A stretch of 64,000 nucleotides of DNA from Catonia carolina. Lineage: Eukaryota > Arthropoda > Insecta > Hemiptera > Achilidae. Below, piece after piece: positions 43,028 to 55,030 of the stretch (positions are counted from its first letter, which is position 1; each line of letters begins with the position of its first letter). Location: contig JAQMRL010000002.1 in assembly GCA_035578175.1 (NCBI GenBank), positions 82,555,325-82,619,324 of the forward strand, read 5' to 3'. The translations under genes and the position numbers were made by a program. The notes below the pieces were generated by a model, which saw nothing but the letters and a program-made list of their open reading frames with translations, made no database searches and had not been told where the DNA came from.

Positions 43028-43336
43028 AGTAAGTTTTTTTTTGTAATCCCTAATGTGTGTACGTTGCAATCTGTTCAATTGAGAACAATAAGCAACCCAA
43101 TCAGATGAGGATGATGTGTATGACGTGTAAATGAGACTGTGTAGTCTTCTACAGACTCAGATCGACCATTCCTGAGAGAGTATGGTTAATTGAACCCCAA
43201 CCATCAAAGTACACCGGTAACCACTGTCTAACATTCAGATCCGTATAAAAGTAACTACCTTTACTAGGATTTGAACCAGGAACCTAACAGCTGATTTTGG
43301 CGACGACTTTACCTCTAGACCAACCCAATGGTGGGT
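43028..43336 (-). mobile_element. tRNA-derived SINE family F
   Basis: T-run, CCTAATGTGTGTACGTTGCA, body and the complement of the B-box, then the head complement (TACCTCTAGACCAACCC). A small internal deletion lies near the tRNA-like part. Confidence 0.85.
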
Positions 43337-44256
43337 TATAGTAAGTTAAGCTACTATTACGTTATAATAACAAATATTACAAACTTGTCTACGTCTAAGT
43401 CTACGCCTACTTTCAGTAAACTGCGTATAGAATGAAACCAGTAGGTGAGTGACGTAGCCAGGATTTTGTAAAGGGGGGGTCTGGCATGAACTGACATGGA
43501 GGGTCTGGGGAGCTTGCCCCTAAGCCAACGGAGCGTCCGGGGGGCGTCCCCCGGAAAATGTTTGAAAATTTGGCCCCGAAAATACGGTTTTTATCATATC
43601 TTTAACTTAAAAATACATAGGCTATATAAATTATATTTTTAATTTAGGTACTAGTTTCCATTGAATTTTTAAGAAATACAATTTCACGTGTCTTTCACCG
43701 AACCACAACAGCAATCTTTCAATTTATTGGCAGCCAGTCTCATATTTATGTGTTCACACCTTCTGTCCTACTATCACCTGTTTAAAAAATTCCGAATTGC
43801 TCTTTTTAACGGTGCCTATAATTTCAACGCTCTTATCCAAAAACCATTCAACATCCTTCTATCTACACTATAGCCTCAACCGGTTTCATTTATGATCACT
43901 GTTGAAAATGGCAGCTGCCAATCAAAACAATTTAAGTTAAAACGGCTTCACTTATAGCTACCGATTATTTATGAACACACTTATAAATTTCAATAAATTA
44001 TCAGGCCTCCGCCACCGCTTAACAAAGTACAAAGCCTAACGCAACGCGTTCACTAAACTTAACTATTTATAAAACATTACAATCGACCCTTACCTGTGTA
44101 ACACTATTAGTCTAATTAATTAAATAATTGCATTTATTTAACGCCATATAGAAATAAAGTCCCGGTCAGTTAGTCGTTTACACGAATACAGATTTACCAA
44201 AATAATGGTGGTATGACGCCCTACGCCCTCCATAGTTATTTAAAATATAACCGAAT
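43337..44256. other. Unassigned, with a G-rich repeat-like patch
   Basis: 43450-43560 (GACGTAGCCAGGATTTTGTA, then a G-run and GAGCTTGCCCC) looks like the end of a dispersed DNA element, but no partner end was found. The hairpin TCCGGGGG-GCGT-CCCCCGGA lies at 43537-43556. The 61-codon frame at 43688-43873 is unrecognised. Confidence 0.35.
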
Positions 44257-44595
44257 AAATTGTTTTTTTTTATTCCTAATTTGTGTACGTTGCAATCTGT
44301 TCAATTTAAAACAATAAGCAACCCCATGACCCAATGAGATGAGGATGATGTGTATGACGTGTAAATGAGACTGTGTAGTCTTCTATGTACAGACCCAGGC
44401 CGACCACTCCTGAGAGAGTATGGTTAATTGAACCCCAACCATCAATGTACACCGGTAACCACTGTCTAGTATTCAAATCCATATGAAAGTAACTACCTTT
44501 ACTAGGATTTGAACCAGCAACCTTCGTCTCCGAAAATCAGCTGTTAAACAGCTGATTTTGGCGACGACTTTACCTCTAGACCAACTCGGTGGGTC
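44257..44595 (-). mobile_element. tRNA-derived SINE family F, full copy
   Basis: Full-length match to other F copies, including the palindromic CAGCTGTTAAACAGCTG segment at 44538-44554 between the A- and B-box-like parts. Confidence 0.88.
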
Positions 44596-45243
44596 AAACC
44601 GAAATAAATGAATAGAAAATAGATGATGGCATATAAATATTTCATTTTGTACGTTTGCCAAAACATAAATTAGTGGACAGGTGCACCGTCCAAATATGGT
44701 TCATTTAGTGCAATGCAATTCAACTACTGTAGATGCATCCACTACACTTCTCGTTTCCTACATCCACGTCTCTTGTTTTTCTACGCTTTCATTCCTATAA
44801 TTATTAATATAACAGACGATTTCTCACTCTTTTATTTTGTCCATTACATGATACACGAAACTCAACAACATTTGCCGTTGGCGGAATAACAAAAATGAAA
44901 ATTGTTAACTGGTAGGCCTATTGTAAACTTGTGTCGGATTGAATAGATGTAGCCTATAGAGGAGGCATAACTGATTACCGGTGGCCGCCGCCAATCGACT
45001 AAACATTCCGTAGGCCTATCTGTTGCCGCCGCCGCCACTACCAAACCAGGCCAATCAATTTACCAAAGCGTGATATGAATAACTGGAGTAGGCCTACACG
45101 TCTACGCTTACTTCTTACAACAATATTTATTGTAGGCCGCCTACACATTGATTGGGATAGGCCCAACATTCACTCATCTCCACCAGCCCTCCTCCTCTAT
45201 CTGTGTCTGATTTTTATTCGTTGTGGGATAATATTTCAAACAA
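44596..45243. other. No gene recognised
   Basis: Unique-looking, with a short (CCG)n at about 45024-45035 and a cluster of TAGGCCTA-type words. No coding signature. Confidence 0.35.
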
Positions 45244-46221
45244 ATCTGGTGTGAAACACTCACACAACTTTCTCTAGCCAATGCAAATAATGACCAATAT
45301 AGCCTAACATTAGTAATACAACATTAGAAATGAACAAAAGACTAACCTCAAAAAACATAACCTTATTTTAATCATGAGTGAAAGACGTAAAATGAAAATC
45401 GACCTCACTTTGGCTTAAAAATACGGAAAATCACTCTTTCACGCTAAACTAGGCTCTGTAGAGAAAAATGTATGTATAAAAGTTGTAGATCTTTTAATTT
45501 CCTATAAATTTGATTATATACACTTTTGTCGTAAAATGTCCGAAATTTTTAAAAAATATCGATTTTTCACACGTTTTCTTGAGAAAAAAACAGAAAATCG
45601 CTAATCACCGCTAAACTAAACGTTATACAAAAAAATATTTGAAATCAAGTTGTAGGATTTTACATTTTTTACATTTTTTATTATATGAATTTTATCGGTA
45701 AAATGCATATTAAAGCCGTAATCTTAAAAAAACAATTTTTTTTCGTAAAAACAGCCTCACCAAGAATTTCAGATTTCAGCAAACATGGCGCCTACGCTAT
45801 TTTGTAGATCATAAAAAAATTAGTAAACCAGGAGTTTTAAAAAACAATCGTAGGACCAGTTTTTGAAAAAATCGCAAAAAAGTGAAAAATTACAAGAATA
45901 AACTACCACTTCTGGTTGACCGATTTTGATGAAAATGTTCGTGTCGGATCTGGTAGTGGTATGTAACTTAAGTTTCAAGTTCGTACGATGTTCCGTTCGT
46001 GAGATATTCTGTTCACACAACACACGCGCGCGCGCGCACGCACGCACGCGCACACTCACACGCACGCACACACACACACAGACCAATCGCTAAAAACATG
46101 TTTGTGTGGGTTCAGGGGATCTGAAGACGTGTAGTTCCGGTGAAAACTCGATTTCTAAAAATCGACATGAAAAAAATACTTACTTTCCTTCCTAAGTATG
46201 TTTATATAAGCAAGGGAAAGT
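45244..46221 (-). mobile_element. Helentron-like family (H), full copy
   Basis: ATCTGGTGTGAAACACTCAC end, half-repeats, CA/CG core at about 46015-46080 and a slightly mutated 5' terminus (GCAAGGGAAAGT). Confidence 0.92.
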
Positions 46222-46775
46222 AAAAAGTCGGTGTTGACGTACGTTAAAGATCACAGTGAATATTTTAATATAAAAATGGGACGTTATGTCGGCTCCACCT
46301 AAACATAGTAAAATGAATGTTGAACTGAACCACAGATAAAGTGGTAGGGGTACCATTGTGTGATAGCCTATGATGGTATGGTAATAAACGGCGGGCGCAT
46401 ATTATGATGAACGGCGCACTGCAACACGATATTGCCCCCTCCTATCATTACGCTACGCTAAACAGGTAGTATAATAGACTACGTTTATTAAAGTAATTTT
46501 CTGACCGACCGGTCGGTCAGCATCCAAACACAAAATTAAACTTTTTATTACACACCGTATTTCATTTTCGTTAAAAAATTACTTTTTCCACGACTTATCT
46601 TTGGCCGGAGAAAATGTGAAATAAAGAAAAAGGCGGCTTCCTAATTGTACTGCCTTATTTTAAATCGTACGCCTGTTCTAGCCCACACCATTTTCATTTA
46701 AACAACAACAACAAAAACGTTACGTGTCTTAAAATTTCACTTACAATAGACTATAGGCCAGCAGATGTTTTTTAA
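46222..46775. other. Unassigned
   Basis: No gene. It contains the perfect 20-bp palindrome listed separately. Confidence 0.35.
46501..46520. repeat. Perfect 20-bp palindrome
   Basis: CTGACCGACCGGTCGGTCAG is identical to its reverse complement. Inside it are direct GACC/GGTC repeats. Confidence 0.95.
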
Positions 46776-46953
46776 CATTTTATAGGTTCTTTGGTAGGTA
46801 TACATACCACTGGCAATAAGGTTGAGTTTGTTTAAGAATAAGCTATACGGTTGAACCTTATTGGCATTTTATAGGTTCTTTGGTAGGTATACATACCACT
46901 GGCAATAAGGTTGAGTTTATTTAAGAATAAGCTATACGGTTGAACCTTATTGG
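46776..46953. repeat. Two tandem 89-bp units with inverted ends
   Basis: 46776-46864 and 46865-46953 differ at about one position. Each unit has CAATAAGGTT and AACCTTATTG as a 10-bp inverted repeat, able to form a stem with a loop of about 30 bases. Confidence 0.9.
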
Positions 46954-47190
46954 CATTTCATGGTTTTATAGATATTCTCTGGTAATTAGGCTATCCACAT
47001 TTTGAAATTAGTGCGCAGCGACCATTTGCTTTGTGAGTTACACAAATGTGGTAAGAGGATTCATTCCAGCGTATGCAACCGTGTTGTTCTCTTGTTACTT
47101 TTGTACAGTGCTTAGAAAATTAAAGTTTCTTACAGGGAAGCAAACATTCATGCTAATATTAAGTTAACTTAAATTATTCTACACATTTTT

Positions 47191-48103
47191 ACTTTCTCTT
47201 GCCTATATTAATATATATATAGGAAGGAAAGTATTGTTTTCAAGTCGATTTTTCGAAATCGAGTTTTCACCGGATCTATACGTTTTCAGACCCCCTGAAC
47301 CAAAACAACATGTTTTTAGCGATTGGTCTGTGTGTGTGTGTGTGTGTGTGTATACAAAATATCTCAAGAACGGAACATTGTACGAACTTGAAACTTGAAA
47401 CTTAAGTTACATACAACTACCGGACCCTACACGAACATTTTCATCAAAATCGGTCAACCGCAAGTAGTAGTTTATTCGTTTTTTTTGCGATTTTCTCAAA
47501 AACTGGTCCTACGATTTTTTTTAAATTTGCCTCATTTACTCAATTTTTTATTATAAAAGATAGGGTAGGCGCCATGTTTGCTGAAATTCTTGGTAAGGGT
47601 GTTTTCACGTAAAAACCGTGTTTTTTTTAAGATTACGGCTTAAATATGTATTATAGCGCAAAAATTTATATAATAAAAAATGTAGAAAATTTAAAATTCT
47701 ACAACTTTTATTTCAAACTTTTTTTTGTATAACGCTTAGTTTAGCGGTAATTAGCGATTTTCTGTTTTTTTCTCACTAAAACGTGTGAAAAATCAATTTT
47801 TTAAAGATTTCGGCCTTAGTATGCATTTTATAATAAAAGTGTATATAATCGAATTTATAGAAAATTAAAAGATCTGCAACTTTTATTTAGAACATTTTTC
47901 TCTACAGAGCCTAGTTTAGAGAGAAAGAGTAATTTTCCGTATTTCTAAGCCAAACTGAGGTTGATTTTCATTTTGCGTGTTTCTCTCATGATTGAAATAA
48001 GGTTAGTTTTTTGTTTATTTCTAATGTTTTATTACTAATGTTAGTTTTATTGTTAATTTTTTGCACTGGCAAGAGAAAGTCGTGTGAGTGTTTCACACCA
48101 GAT
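47191..48103 (+). mobile_element. Helentron-like family (H), full copy
   Basis: All landmarks from ACTTTCTCTTGCC to CACACCAGAT, with (TG)n core at 47328-47350. Confidence 0.92.
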
Positions 48104-48925
48104 TTTTTTGTTATATAGTACTAGCCTACAAGGTTGTTTTTATAAGCATTCTTACCACTAAACATTAAGTGATTTCCATTTCAATAAACATTCCTTGGTA
48201 AGTGTAGGTAGGCCCTACTTATCAGGGAGGGCTTAACATCAACAAAAAAGAAATATCTTCCCCTACTGTTCTGCCACTAGAATTACATTATTGAAGTAAT
48301 CATATAATTTCTGTTTAATTAGCAAGCTGTCCAAAATAAGGATAGCGGTTTTCTTTCGGTACAAAAATCAAAATTGATCAAAAACAGCTCTAATGATTTT
48401 CATATTAATAGAGTCCCCTTTATGAAATTGTTGTCTTCATTCGAAGCTGCTACTAAATATAATAACGTTTTGAGTTGAGGCGTGCCAAATAACGAACATC
48501 AGTTGAAATGTGTGTGCCAATTGCAATGCCAATTGGGTACGGCTGCTGTATACTGTATACTGTATACTGTATACTGTAGATGTGAAATGGTAATGATAAT
48601 CCGACTCTCATATATATTCAGAGAATAAATTGTTCTACAGTGGAAATATATTTCCTACTTCTTGCCTGAATTGCTAAAAGTAGATAAGGAAAATCAATTT
48701 ATAAAGTTGGCAAAAACCTGTGCCAGATCATCGCTTCAACCCGATCAGACATCTTATAATCTCGTAAAGGATTGAATTAGGTGCGTAGTCTACGATGAAA
48801 TACATAGATTTCATCTGTCAGTTAAGCTTAACCGATATACCAACTGTATTGTCGATCGCGCGAGGCAACCACCTATAGGCTACGTTGTAAACGAACGTTT
48901 TATTTTTAGTTGGCGCGTAATAACT
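48104..48925. other. Unassigned, short heptamer array
   Basis: Contains about four tandem TATACTG heptamers at 48549-48577. No gene recognised. Confidence 0.4.
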
Positions 48926-48928
48926 ACC

Positions 48929-49534
48929 TCGTCCTCCTAACATTAGGACGTGAAGATTTAGACTAAAAAATGCAAGCAGCCTACTTTTGTGCGATTTGTA
49001 GCATTTTTTTATATATCTATCCATAACATGGCTATTTTTCAAGGTAGGCTACCTATCATAATGATTTTTTTGTTTTGTTCATAAAAAAATTTGATCTTGT
49101 ATGACATTTAACTTGGAACATATTTCTTACAATTTAAAAATATAATAATACGTAGACATTTTTATAAAAATTTCCTTTTTAATTTAAAAAAATAACAAAT
49201 CCCCTAAAAATTATGTTACTCAATTTTACTTAGGCCAATATCACTTTAAAGACAATTTAATTACGCAAAAATCACAAAAAAAATTATTTATGTAGGTATT
49301 GTAAAAAATAAAAATAATGTTTTTTAATCAATATTACTCAATTACATTCATAAAAAACTCTACATGTATTTTTTCAATTTACATTTCTTAATTATTATTT
49401 TCATACGTTGTTTATAAAAATTAAGTGAAAATTAAAATGCTATCAACTTTTGAGTCAAAGTACTAATAAAAGGACGACGCCGGCATTTTTTAGTTTAAAT
49501 CTTGACGTCCTAATATTAGGACGCTGGCACTGTA
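48929..49534. mobile_element. Inverted-repeat element (MITE) with palindromic subterminal motif
   Basis: The inverted ends share TTAGGACGTSAAGATTTARA and CTAAAAAATGC over about 42 bp. The right end contains the perfect palindrome GTCCTAATATTAGGAC (49507-49522); the left has a version with two extra bases. The right border GTGCCAGCGTCC / CAGTGTAAGGG-like sequence next to TAAA hints at a piggyBac-type TTAA end, but the left border is unclear. Confidence 0.55.
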
Positions 49535-49540
49535 AGGGTA

Positions 49541-50105
49541 AAAGATCTACATCCACCTAAAATAAATATTAATTACCCTTTCACCGTTTTCAATTATACC
49601 GTTCTGATTACTTGTAAACATTGTAGTTCCATAAAGAGACTCATTAATTAATTATTTTAACAATTACATTTAACAAAACAAATTTTATCTACTTTTGTTA
49701 TGTTTACCATTTTATGTTTCAAAAAATTAACACGTTCACTATCACGCATGTTAACAAAACACAGCTTACAAAACTTTACAACTTCAGTCTACGAAGAAAA
49801 TCGAAACGAACCGATACAATACCAAAAGATAACTGATGACACTAAAAATGAGTTCAACACGGGCAAGTGCAAACAGTTGTTTTAAATTAGTCACAGACAT
49901 TAATTTTAATGATATGAAATAAACAATCTGAAATGATAAACAACGAATTGCTGGAATTGTTTACTCTCCTGTTATAATTCAAGCGCATTAGTCTTATATT
50001 ACTAATTGTGACCAAAAATAAAACAAAACTGAGTCTATAATAAAAACCTACTAATCGTAAATAATAATGTAATAATAGTAAATAATGTTTCCACATATTC
50101 ACATA
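49541..50105. other. No gene recognised
   Basis: AT-rich; the frames at 49700-49885 and 49887-50207 match nothing known. Confidence 0.35.
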
Positions 50106-50772
50106 TTTTCCACCCTGCAAAAATGACACCTTCACTTCATTCACCACAGGGTCTGGCTGTGTAATGAATTCATTACTTTCAGAGGAGATATCTTTGATTA
50201 GTGTCACATCAGCCTACACCTGTACCTCTTCTGTTGTTAAATGATTCAGTCATTTAACTGGGTGACCATGTGATTCTGCCCATAACAGACAGGTAAAGTG
50301 CCAAATTAATTTACACTCAATCTGTTAATTGCAGGGCTAAAATAAATAGTTGTGTTTCTTATCACATGGTCACCCAATTAAATGACTGAATCACTTAAGA
50401 AGAGAAGAGGTACAGGTGTACTGTGACACTAATCTAGAGTTATCTTCTCTGAAAGTAATGAATTTCATTATACAGTTGGACCCTGTGGTGAATGAAGTGA
50501 AGGTGTCATTTGCAGAGTGGAAAATATGTGCTTTTCAGAGGGCCTGGCATGCTGATAAGTGTACTTTTCCACTGAGTGAGTTGTGGCAATGGTAAACCAC
50601 CTCACTCCTCGTTTTACTTAGTAAAACCTCTACAGGTTCAAACCAGCCTACAGGCTGATCACCTAAACAACAACGACCTTGTGATAAGAAACAGAACTAT
50701 TTATTTTAGCCATGCAACGAACAGATTGAGTTTAAACAATTTGACAGTCCACCTGTCGTCTGTTATGGGCAG
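50106..50772 (-). mobile_element. Retroposon family D, split by another D copy
   Basis: Parts 50106-50274 and 50680-50772 are consecutive pieces of one minus-strand D copy (..GACCATGTGAT joined to TGTGATAAGAAACAG), interrupted by 50275-50679. The tail side is truncated. Confidence 0.88.
50275..50679 (+). mobile_element. Retroposon family D nested in D
   Basis: Full plus-strand copy, CTGCCCATAACAGACAGG to CCTAAACAACAAC. The target duplication is TGTGAT (50269-50274 and 50680-50685), or 9 bp allowing one mismatch. Confidence 0.88.
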
Positions 50773-51770
50773 CTGTTGAGATTGGTAACTGAATTATCAA
50801 TCAGGCTGTAATTAGGCATAATGTTCGATCAGTCTGTGTTTGTTGGGGGTGATTATTAATATAATGTTTTCATTCACGTCTCAAGATTATTTCGGAGAAA
50901 ATCGCCACCATTGCGGCGCGCCGATGGGTTGGTTTCTACCCTGAAAATAGGCCTGTAAAACAATATAAAAAGATATCCTGTCATGATGAACACATTTATT
51001 TATTTTTTTTAATAACTGGGAACTGATTTTTTTAATTTTTTTTTTTTGGTTTAACGTTCGACTGTTCTGCAATTACTGCTAATGCAGAAAATAAAGGAAG
51101 GATGAAATGATTTTTTGTAACTTTTACTCAACTTTTTGAAAATATTTGGAAATTACTCAACTTGACAACCAACCCGCCTATCGCATCTGCCTTCTTCCCC
51201 ACCACCAACAACCCCACCCTGTGTGTTCTCTCTGTAGGCTAACATAGTTTACAATATCAATTTTGTTAGTTGTGTCCACTCGACTTGCCCTTTTAAATGA
51301 ATATAGTTGGCCTAAGTTATACAAGTCGTTCTTTAATTCCAACAATCCCGACTTTATTGACAATTATGGTACCGTAGTTTAATTGGTGTACGCATAACAA
51401 TCAAAAAAAATTTTTTGTGAACAATCAGGTTCAATTGCAGGTGCCTATGAGCTTCCGTCCAATGATCTATTGATAAAATAGGCTATAGGCTATACATTGA
51501 TGCTATGCTCATTAAAACCGATCTGAAGGATAATTAGCCTATGATTACTACGCAAATAGGCTTACAACCGACCGTCTCTCTTCTCCAACTCTAGGCCTAC
51601 TATCTGTTATTTATTAAAACCAGTTTTCTACTTCTAAACTTGTACGAGCGACCCCTTCGCCGTGATACACGATTTCAGTCATATTTATAAGCATTTCTTT
51701 GGTTTTCTAAACAACAGGTAATTATTTGATCGCAATTTATTTACAGTCAAGTTTTTTCTTTTGTACCTTT
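50773..51770. other. No gene recognised
   Basis: AT-rich. The 61-codon frame at 50887-51072 (minus) and others are unrecognised. Confidence 0.35.
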
Positions 51771-52548
51771 TCTATTTGTTATCGGGAACTGTACATTGTT
51801 GACAACTACCCAATTTGATCGCTGCTTTTTGCTATTTTTACTTTCTCTTGCCTATATAAATATATAGGAAAGAAAGTATTGTTTTCATGTCAATTTTAAC
51901 AAATACACTCTTCACCGGATCTACACGTAAACAGACCCCCTCACACCCACACAAAACATGGTTTTAGCGATTGGTCTGTGTGTGTGAACAGAATATCTCA
52001 AGAACGGAACATCGTACGTACTTGGATCTTGAAACTTAAGTTACATCTACCGGACCCGACACGAACATTTTCATTAAAATCGGTCAACCAGACAACCAGC
52101 ATTTTACGACAAAAGCGTTTATAATCAAATTTATATTTAAAGATCTACAACTTTTATTAAGCTTTTTTCTCAACAGAGCCTAGTTTAGCGTGAAAGCATG
52201 ATTTTCCGTATTTTTAAGCCAAACTGAGGTTGAATTGCATTTTGCTTCTTTCACTCATGATTAAAATTAGATTATGTTTATTGAGGTAAGTTTTTTGCTT
52301 AATAGTACTAATGTTAGATTATATTGTTCGTTATTTGCATTGGCAAGAGAAAGTTGTGTGAGTGTTTAATACCAGTTTTATTTTTTTTGACGTGGATTAG
52401 ACATGAGTTGGAACAGGGACCCCCAGTAGAGTTTGTTCATGGATAGCTGTCAACTGATCACCAGACAAAATCGCTTGCCCAACCGGTGTTACTTAACAAA
52501 TAGTAGCGACTTTCTACCAGCTGACTGACTGGGCTGGCCCGAAGGCCA
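51771..52548. repeat. Interspersed repeat R3, copy with an H insertion
   Basis: 51771-51834 and 52381-52548 match 20517-20757 as one continuous sequence; an H element lies between, within the T-tract. Confidence 0.8.
51840..52376 (+). mobile_element. Helentron-like family (H), internally deleted copy in R3
   Basis: Has the 5' terminus, hairpin and short TG core (51977-51985). About 400 bp of the middle, after CGGTCAACC, are missing; it resumes at CATTTTACGAC and keeps both 3' landmarks (AATACCAGT end). Its empty site is known from 20517-20757. Confidence 0.92.
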
Positions 52549-52710
52549 AGTTGAGTTTAAGTTTATTTAGTAAAAGTAATTAAATTGTAAGCGTAACCTC
52601 GTATTAATAAATAATCGTTGAACGTTTCAAAAGAATTTTGTCAAACGGTTAATACAACCGGATCCCGAAAGAACCTGGAATACGTGTTACAATATGCATA
52701 AGGTATAAGG

Positions 52711-53122
52711 CAGGGGTTCCCAAACTTTTTTGTATCACGCCCCCTTTTGTTGAAATGAAAGCTTCTCGCGCCCCCCCCCCCTTAACGATAAATTGTATGG
52801 GCCTAGCAACAAAACAAAAACAAATAAGTATTACATTGAAAACAAAACATTTATTTTTGGGAGGGAAGGGGGAGGCAGTGCTTGGAAACGCTCGGTTGCC
52901 AAATGCGCGCTGTTGTCACATTGAACGGCTCACATTCGATTCTTTCAAGCCTTCGATTTCAAGTTTATATAGTAAAGTCAGATGTTACAGTGGTTTGTTT
53001 TAATTTTCTAAACATCATGGTTAATTTAGAATTTTACAAAGACTACCTAAATTTAATTTAATATTCAACTTGTCTCGCGCCCCCCTGACATGTCCTCACG
53101 CCCCCCAGTTTGGGAACTAAAG
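52711..53122. mobile_element. hAT-like MITE
   Basis: 412 bp flanked by the 8-bp duplication GTATAAGG (52703-52710 and 53123-53130). The ends CAGGGGTTCCCAAACT and CTTTAGTTCCCAAACT (complement) are inverted, followed by C-runs on both sides (CGCGCCCCCC). This is the typical hAT end style. No transposase. Confidence 0.88.
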
Positions 53123-53766
53123 GTATAAGGTGAAGAACAGCGAGAAAGCCAGTTTGATGTGCCGCGATCGTTTTTTAAAAATGAAATGTTTCCTGTCTGT
53201 AAGAGAGAGCTAACAGCTACATCACAACTTGTAATAACGCTATTATAAACGTAACCGTTTTTACATTATATTTTTATAGCGCATTAAAAAGAAAAGTAAT
53301 TAATAATGGAAAATGTAAATGAAATATAAAAGAATTACCTAGACTAGAAGAAGTGAACACTAGGCTAGAGTTTATTTTAATAAAATTATGTATCCACACC
53401 GCACAAGGTAGCCCTACACCACACGTATTAAAAAGGTTATTTATGATGGCTGGGAGCAGTGCTTTTCAAAACACACGTCGCTGTTTCGCTATTTTAATTA
53501 TTATTCAAACGTCTGTTTTATGTTGTGTTATCTTTTTCCTTCGGTGCAACTAACAACAACGCTTATTTTTCTTCTACGCGATTGAAACAAACTTGTTCGT
53601 TCTTCTTTGTTGAAAACGAATTATTATTTAATTACATTATTGACGACTTAATTACGGCTACCTGTATTCATTTCTATAAAGTTTAATTGAGGTCTAGAAT
53701 AGTGGAAAGGATCCTAGTTAGGGGACACATGCCAGTGAGGGTGTGTAGGTCCGGCCTATTTTTTAA

Positions 53767-54692
53767 CACGTTCGATGCTGACGACGCATATGTTGCGTCC
53801 TAAAGGTTTTACCTCCCGTGCTCACGACGCACGTGATGCGTCCCTCCCGGTATTCTACCTGTTGTTTTATTTTTTTATGGGGGTTAGCACTATTGAAACT
53901 GTCGCTTTTGTATAATACAAATACTAGAGCACTTAGAAAGGTCTAGAGAAAAGCGTGGATACCGTAGCCAGTGATTTTGAGTTGTGGATCGGTCCTGTGT
54001 TAGACTTTTGTGCACTGACGAAATATTTCGACAATCTTGAATGATGCTAATAAATAATCATCAGTTGTTTCAAAAATATAATCCTAATAAAACCAAATTA
54101 GATATTTATGATTATCAGTAGGCCTATATCATTTGCAAGCACTTGTTGCCAGAGCCTATCAGTCGCGTGGTAGGCCTACCTGTAAGTGGTAAAATGCATT
54201 TAGCAGAGATCGTAACGTTGGATCCAGCTAGTAAAAAACTAAGGCGATAATGCCGATATTGCTCTGCACAAAAAAAAAGACAAGACACCAATTTTATTAT
54301 TGCGTAGATTGTCCAGAAAATTCAGGACTATGTTTGACCCCGTGTTTTAAATTATTTTTTCACAAATACTAAATTACTTTTACATTACTTAGTGATAAAT
54401 AATTTAGCATTTCCAGTTAATTGTTTTTCTATACAGTAGATGTATACACTATTGATAGTTCGTTTATCTACTCATTTCATGTTTTTCAAAAATGTAAATT
54501 ATATTAGTAGGCTATATTTTTTTATTTTAGTACACTGTTTTTTGTATCTTTATTAGTAGTGTATGTAACGTATTATTTTTCGAGCCGTAAACATGATTTC
54601 AAAAAAATAAATATATACCTAACCTATTTTTTATTAGTGACTAACGTAATTATTAAAAGAAATTAATCAGCAAATTGTCAGCCGCGAATGTG
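53767..54692 (+). mobile_element. piggyBac relic
   Basis: TTAA on both sides (53763-53766 and 54693-54696) and inverted ends CACGTTCGATGCTGAC / CACATTCGCGGCTGAC. It contains the C-terminal coding remnant listed next; most of the transposase is deleted. Subterminal GACGCA..TGCGTC repeats lie near the left end. Confidence 0.85.
54164..54372 (+). pseudogene. piggyBac transposase C-terminus (zinc-ribbon part)
   Basis: The frame from 54164 (RVVGLPVSGKMHLAEIVTLD) stops at TAA (54248-54250). The same frame continues with CRYCSAQKKRQDT, then a one-base shift near 54290 leads to YYCVDCPENSGLCLTPCFKL and FFHKY before TAA. The Cys spacing (C-X2-C, C-X2-C, LC, CF) and final histidine are the signature of the piggyBac C-terminal cysteine-rich domain that binds element ends. 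One stop and one frameshift show it is dead. Confidence 0.8.
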
Positions 54693-54798
54693 TTAACAAG
54701 CGTCTAACAGGTTGACTGCTATTCGAATGGTGAGTTTCACCCCTTATCGTCCAGTATAGTGTATAAAAATCAGTAAGTACTTCCCCACCCCTTATCTT

Positions 54799-55030
54799 AC
54801 TTTCTCTTGCCTATATGAATATAGCCTACTGTATAGGAAGGAAAGTATTGTTTTCATGTCCCACTCTTCACCCGAATATACACCTAAACAGACCCCCTCA
54901 CACTCACGCACACAACTGCTTTTTACCTTTGGTCTCTCTCTCTGTGTGTGCGTGCGTGTGCGCGCGCGCACGTGTGTGTGTGTGTGTGTACAAAATATCT
55001 CTAGAACGGAACATCATACGAACTTTAAAT
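54799..55030 (+). mobile_element. Helentron-like family (H), 5'-end fragment of a variant subfamily
   Basis: ACTTTCTCTTGCC terminus, the variant block CCACTCTTCACCCGAATATA and a TG/CG core at 54943-54988, ending soon after GAACGGAACATCATACGAAC. It pairs with 32285-32473 as a subfamily. Confidence 0.85.

Noticed and set aside
46773..46956. Terminal repeats of a small transposon
   Set aside because: The two 89-bp units are direct and adjacent, so a tandem duplication explains them better.
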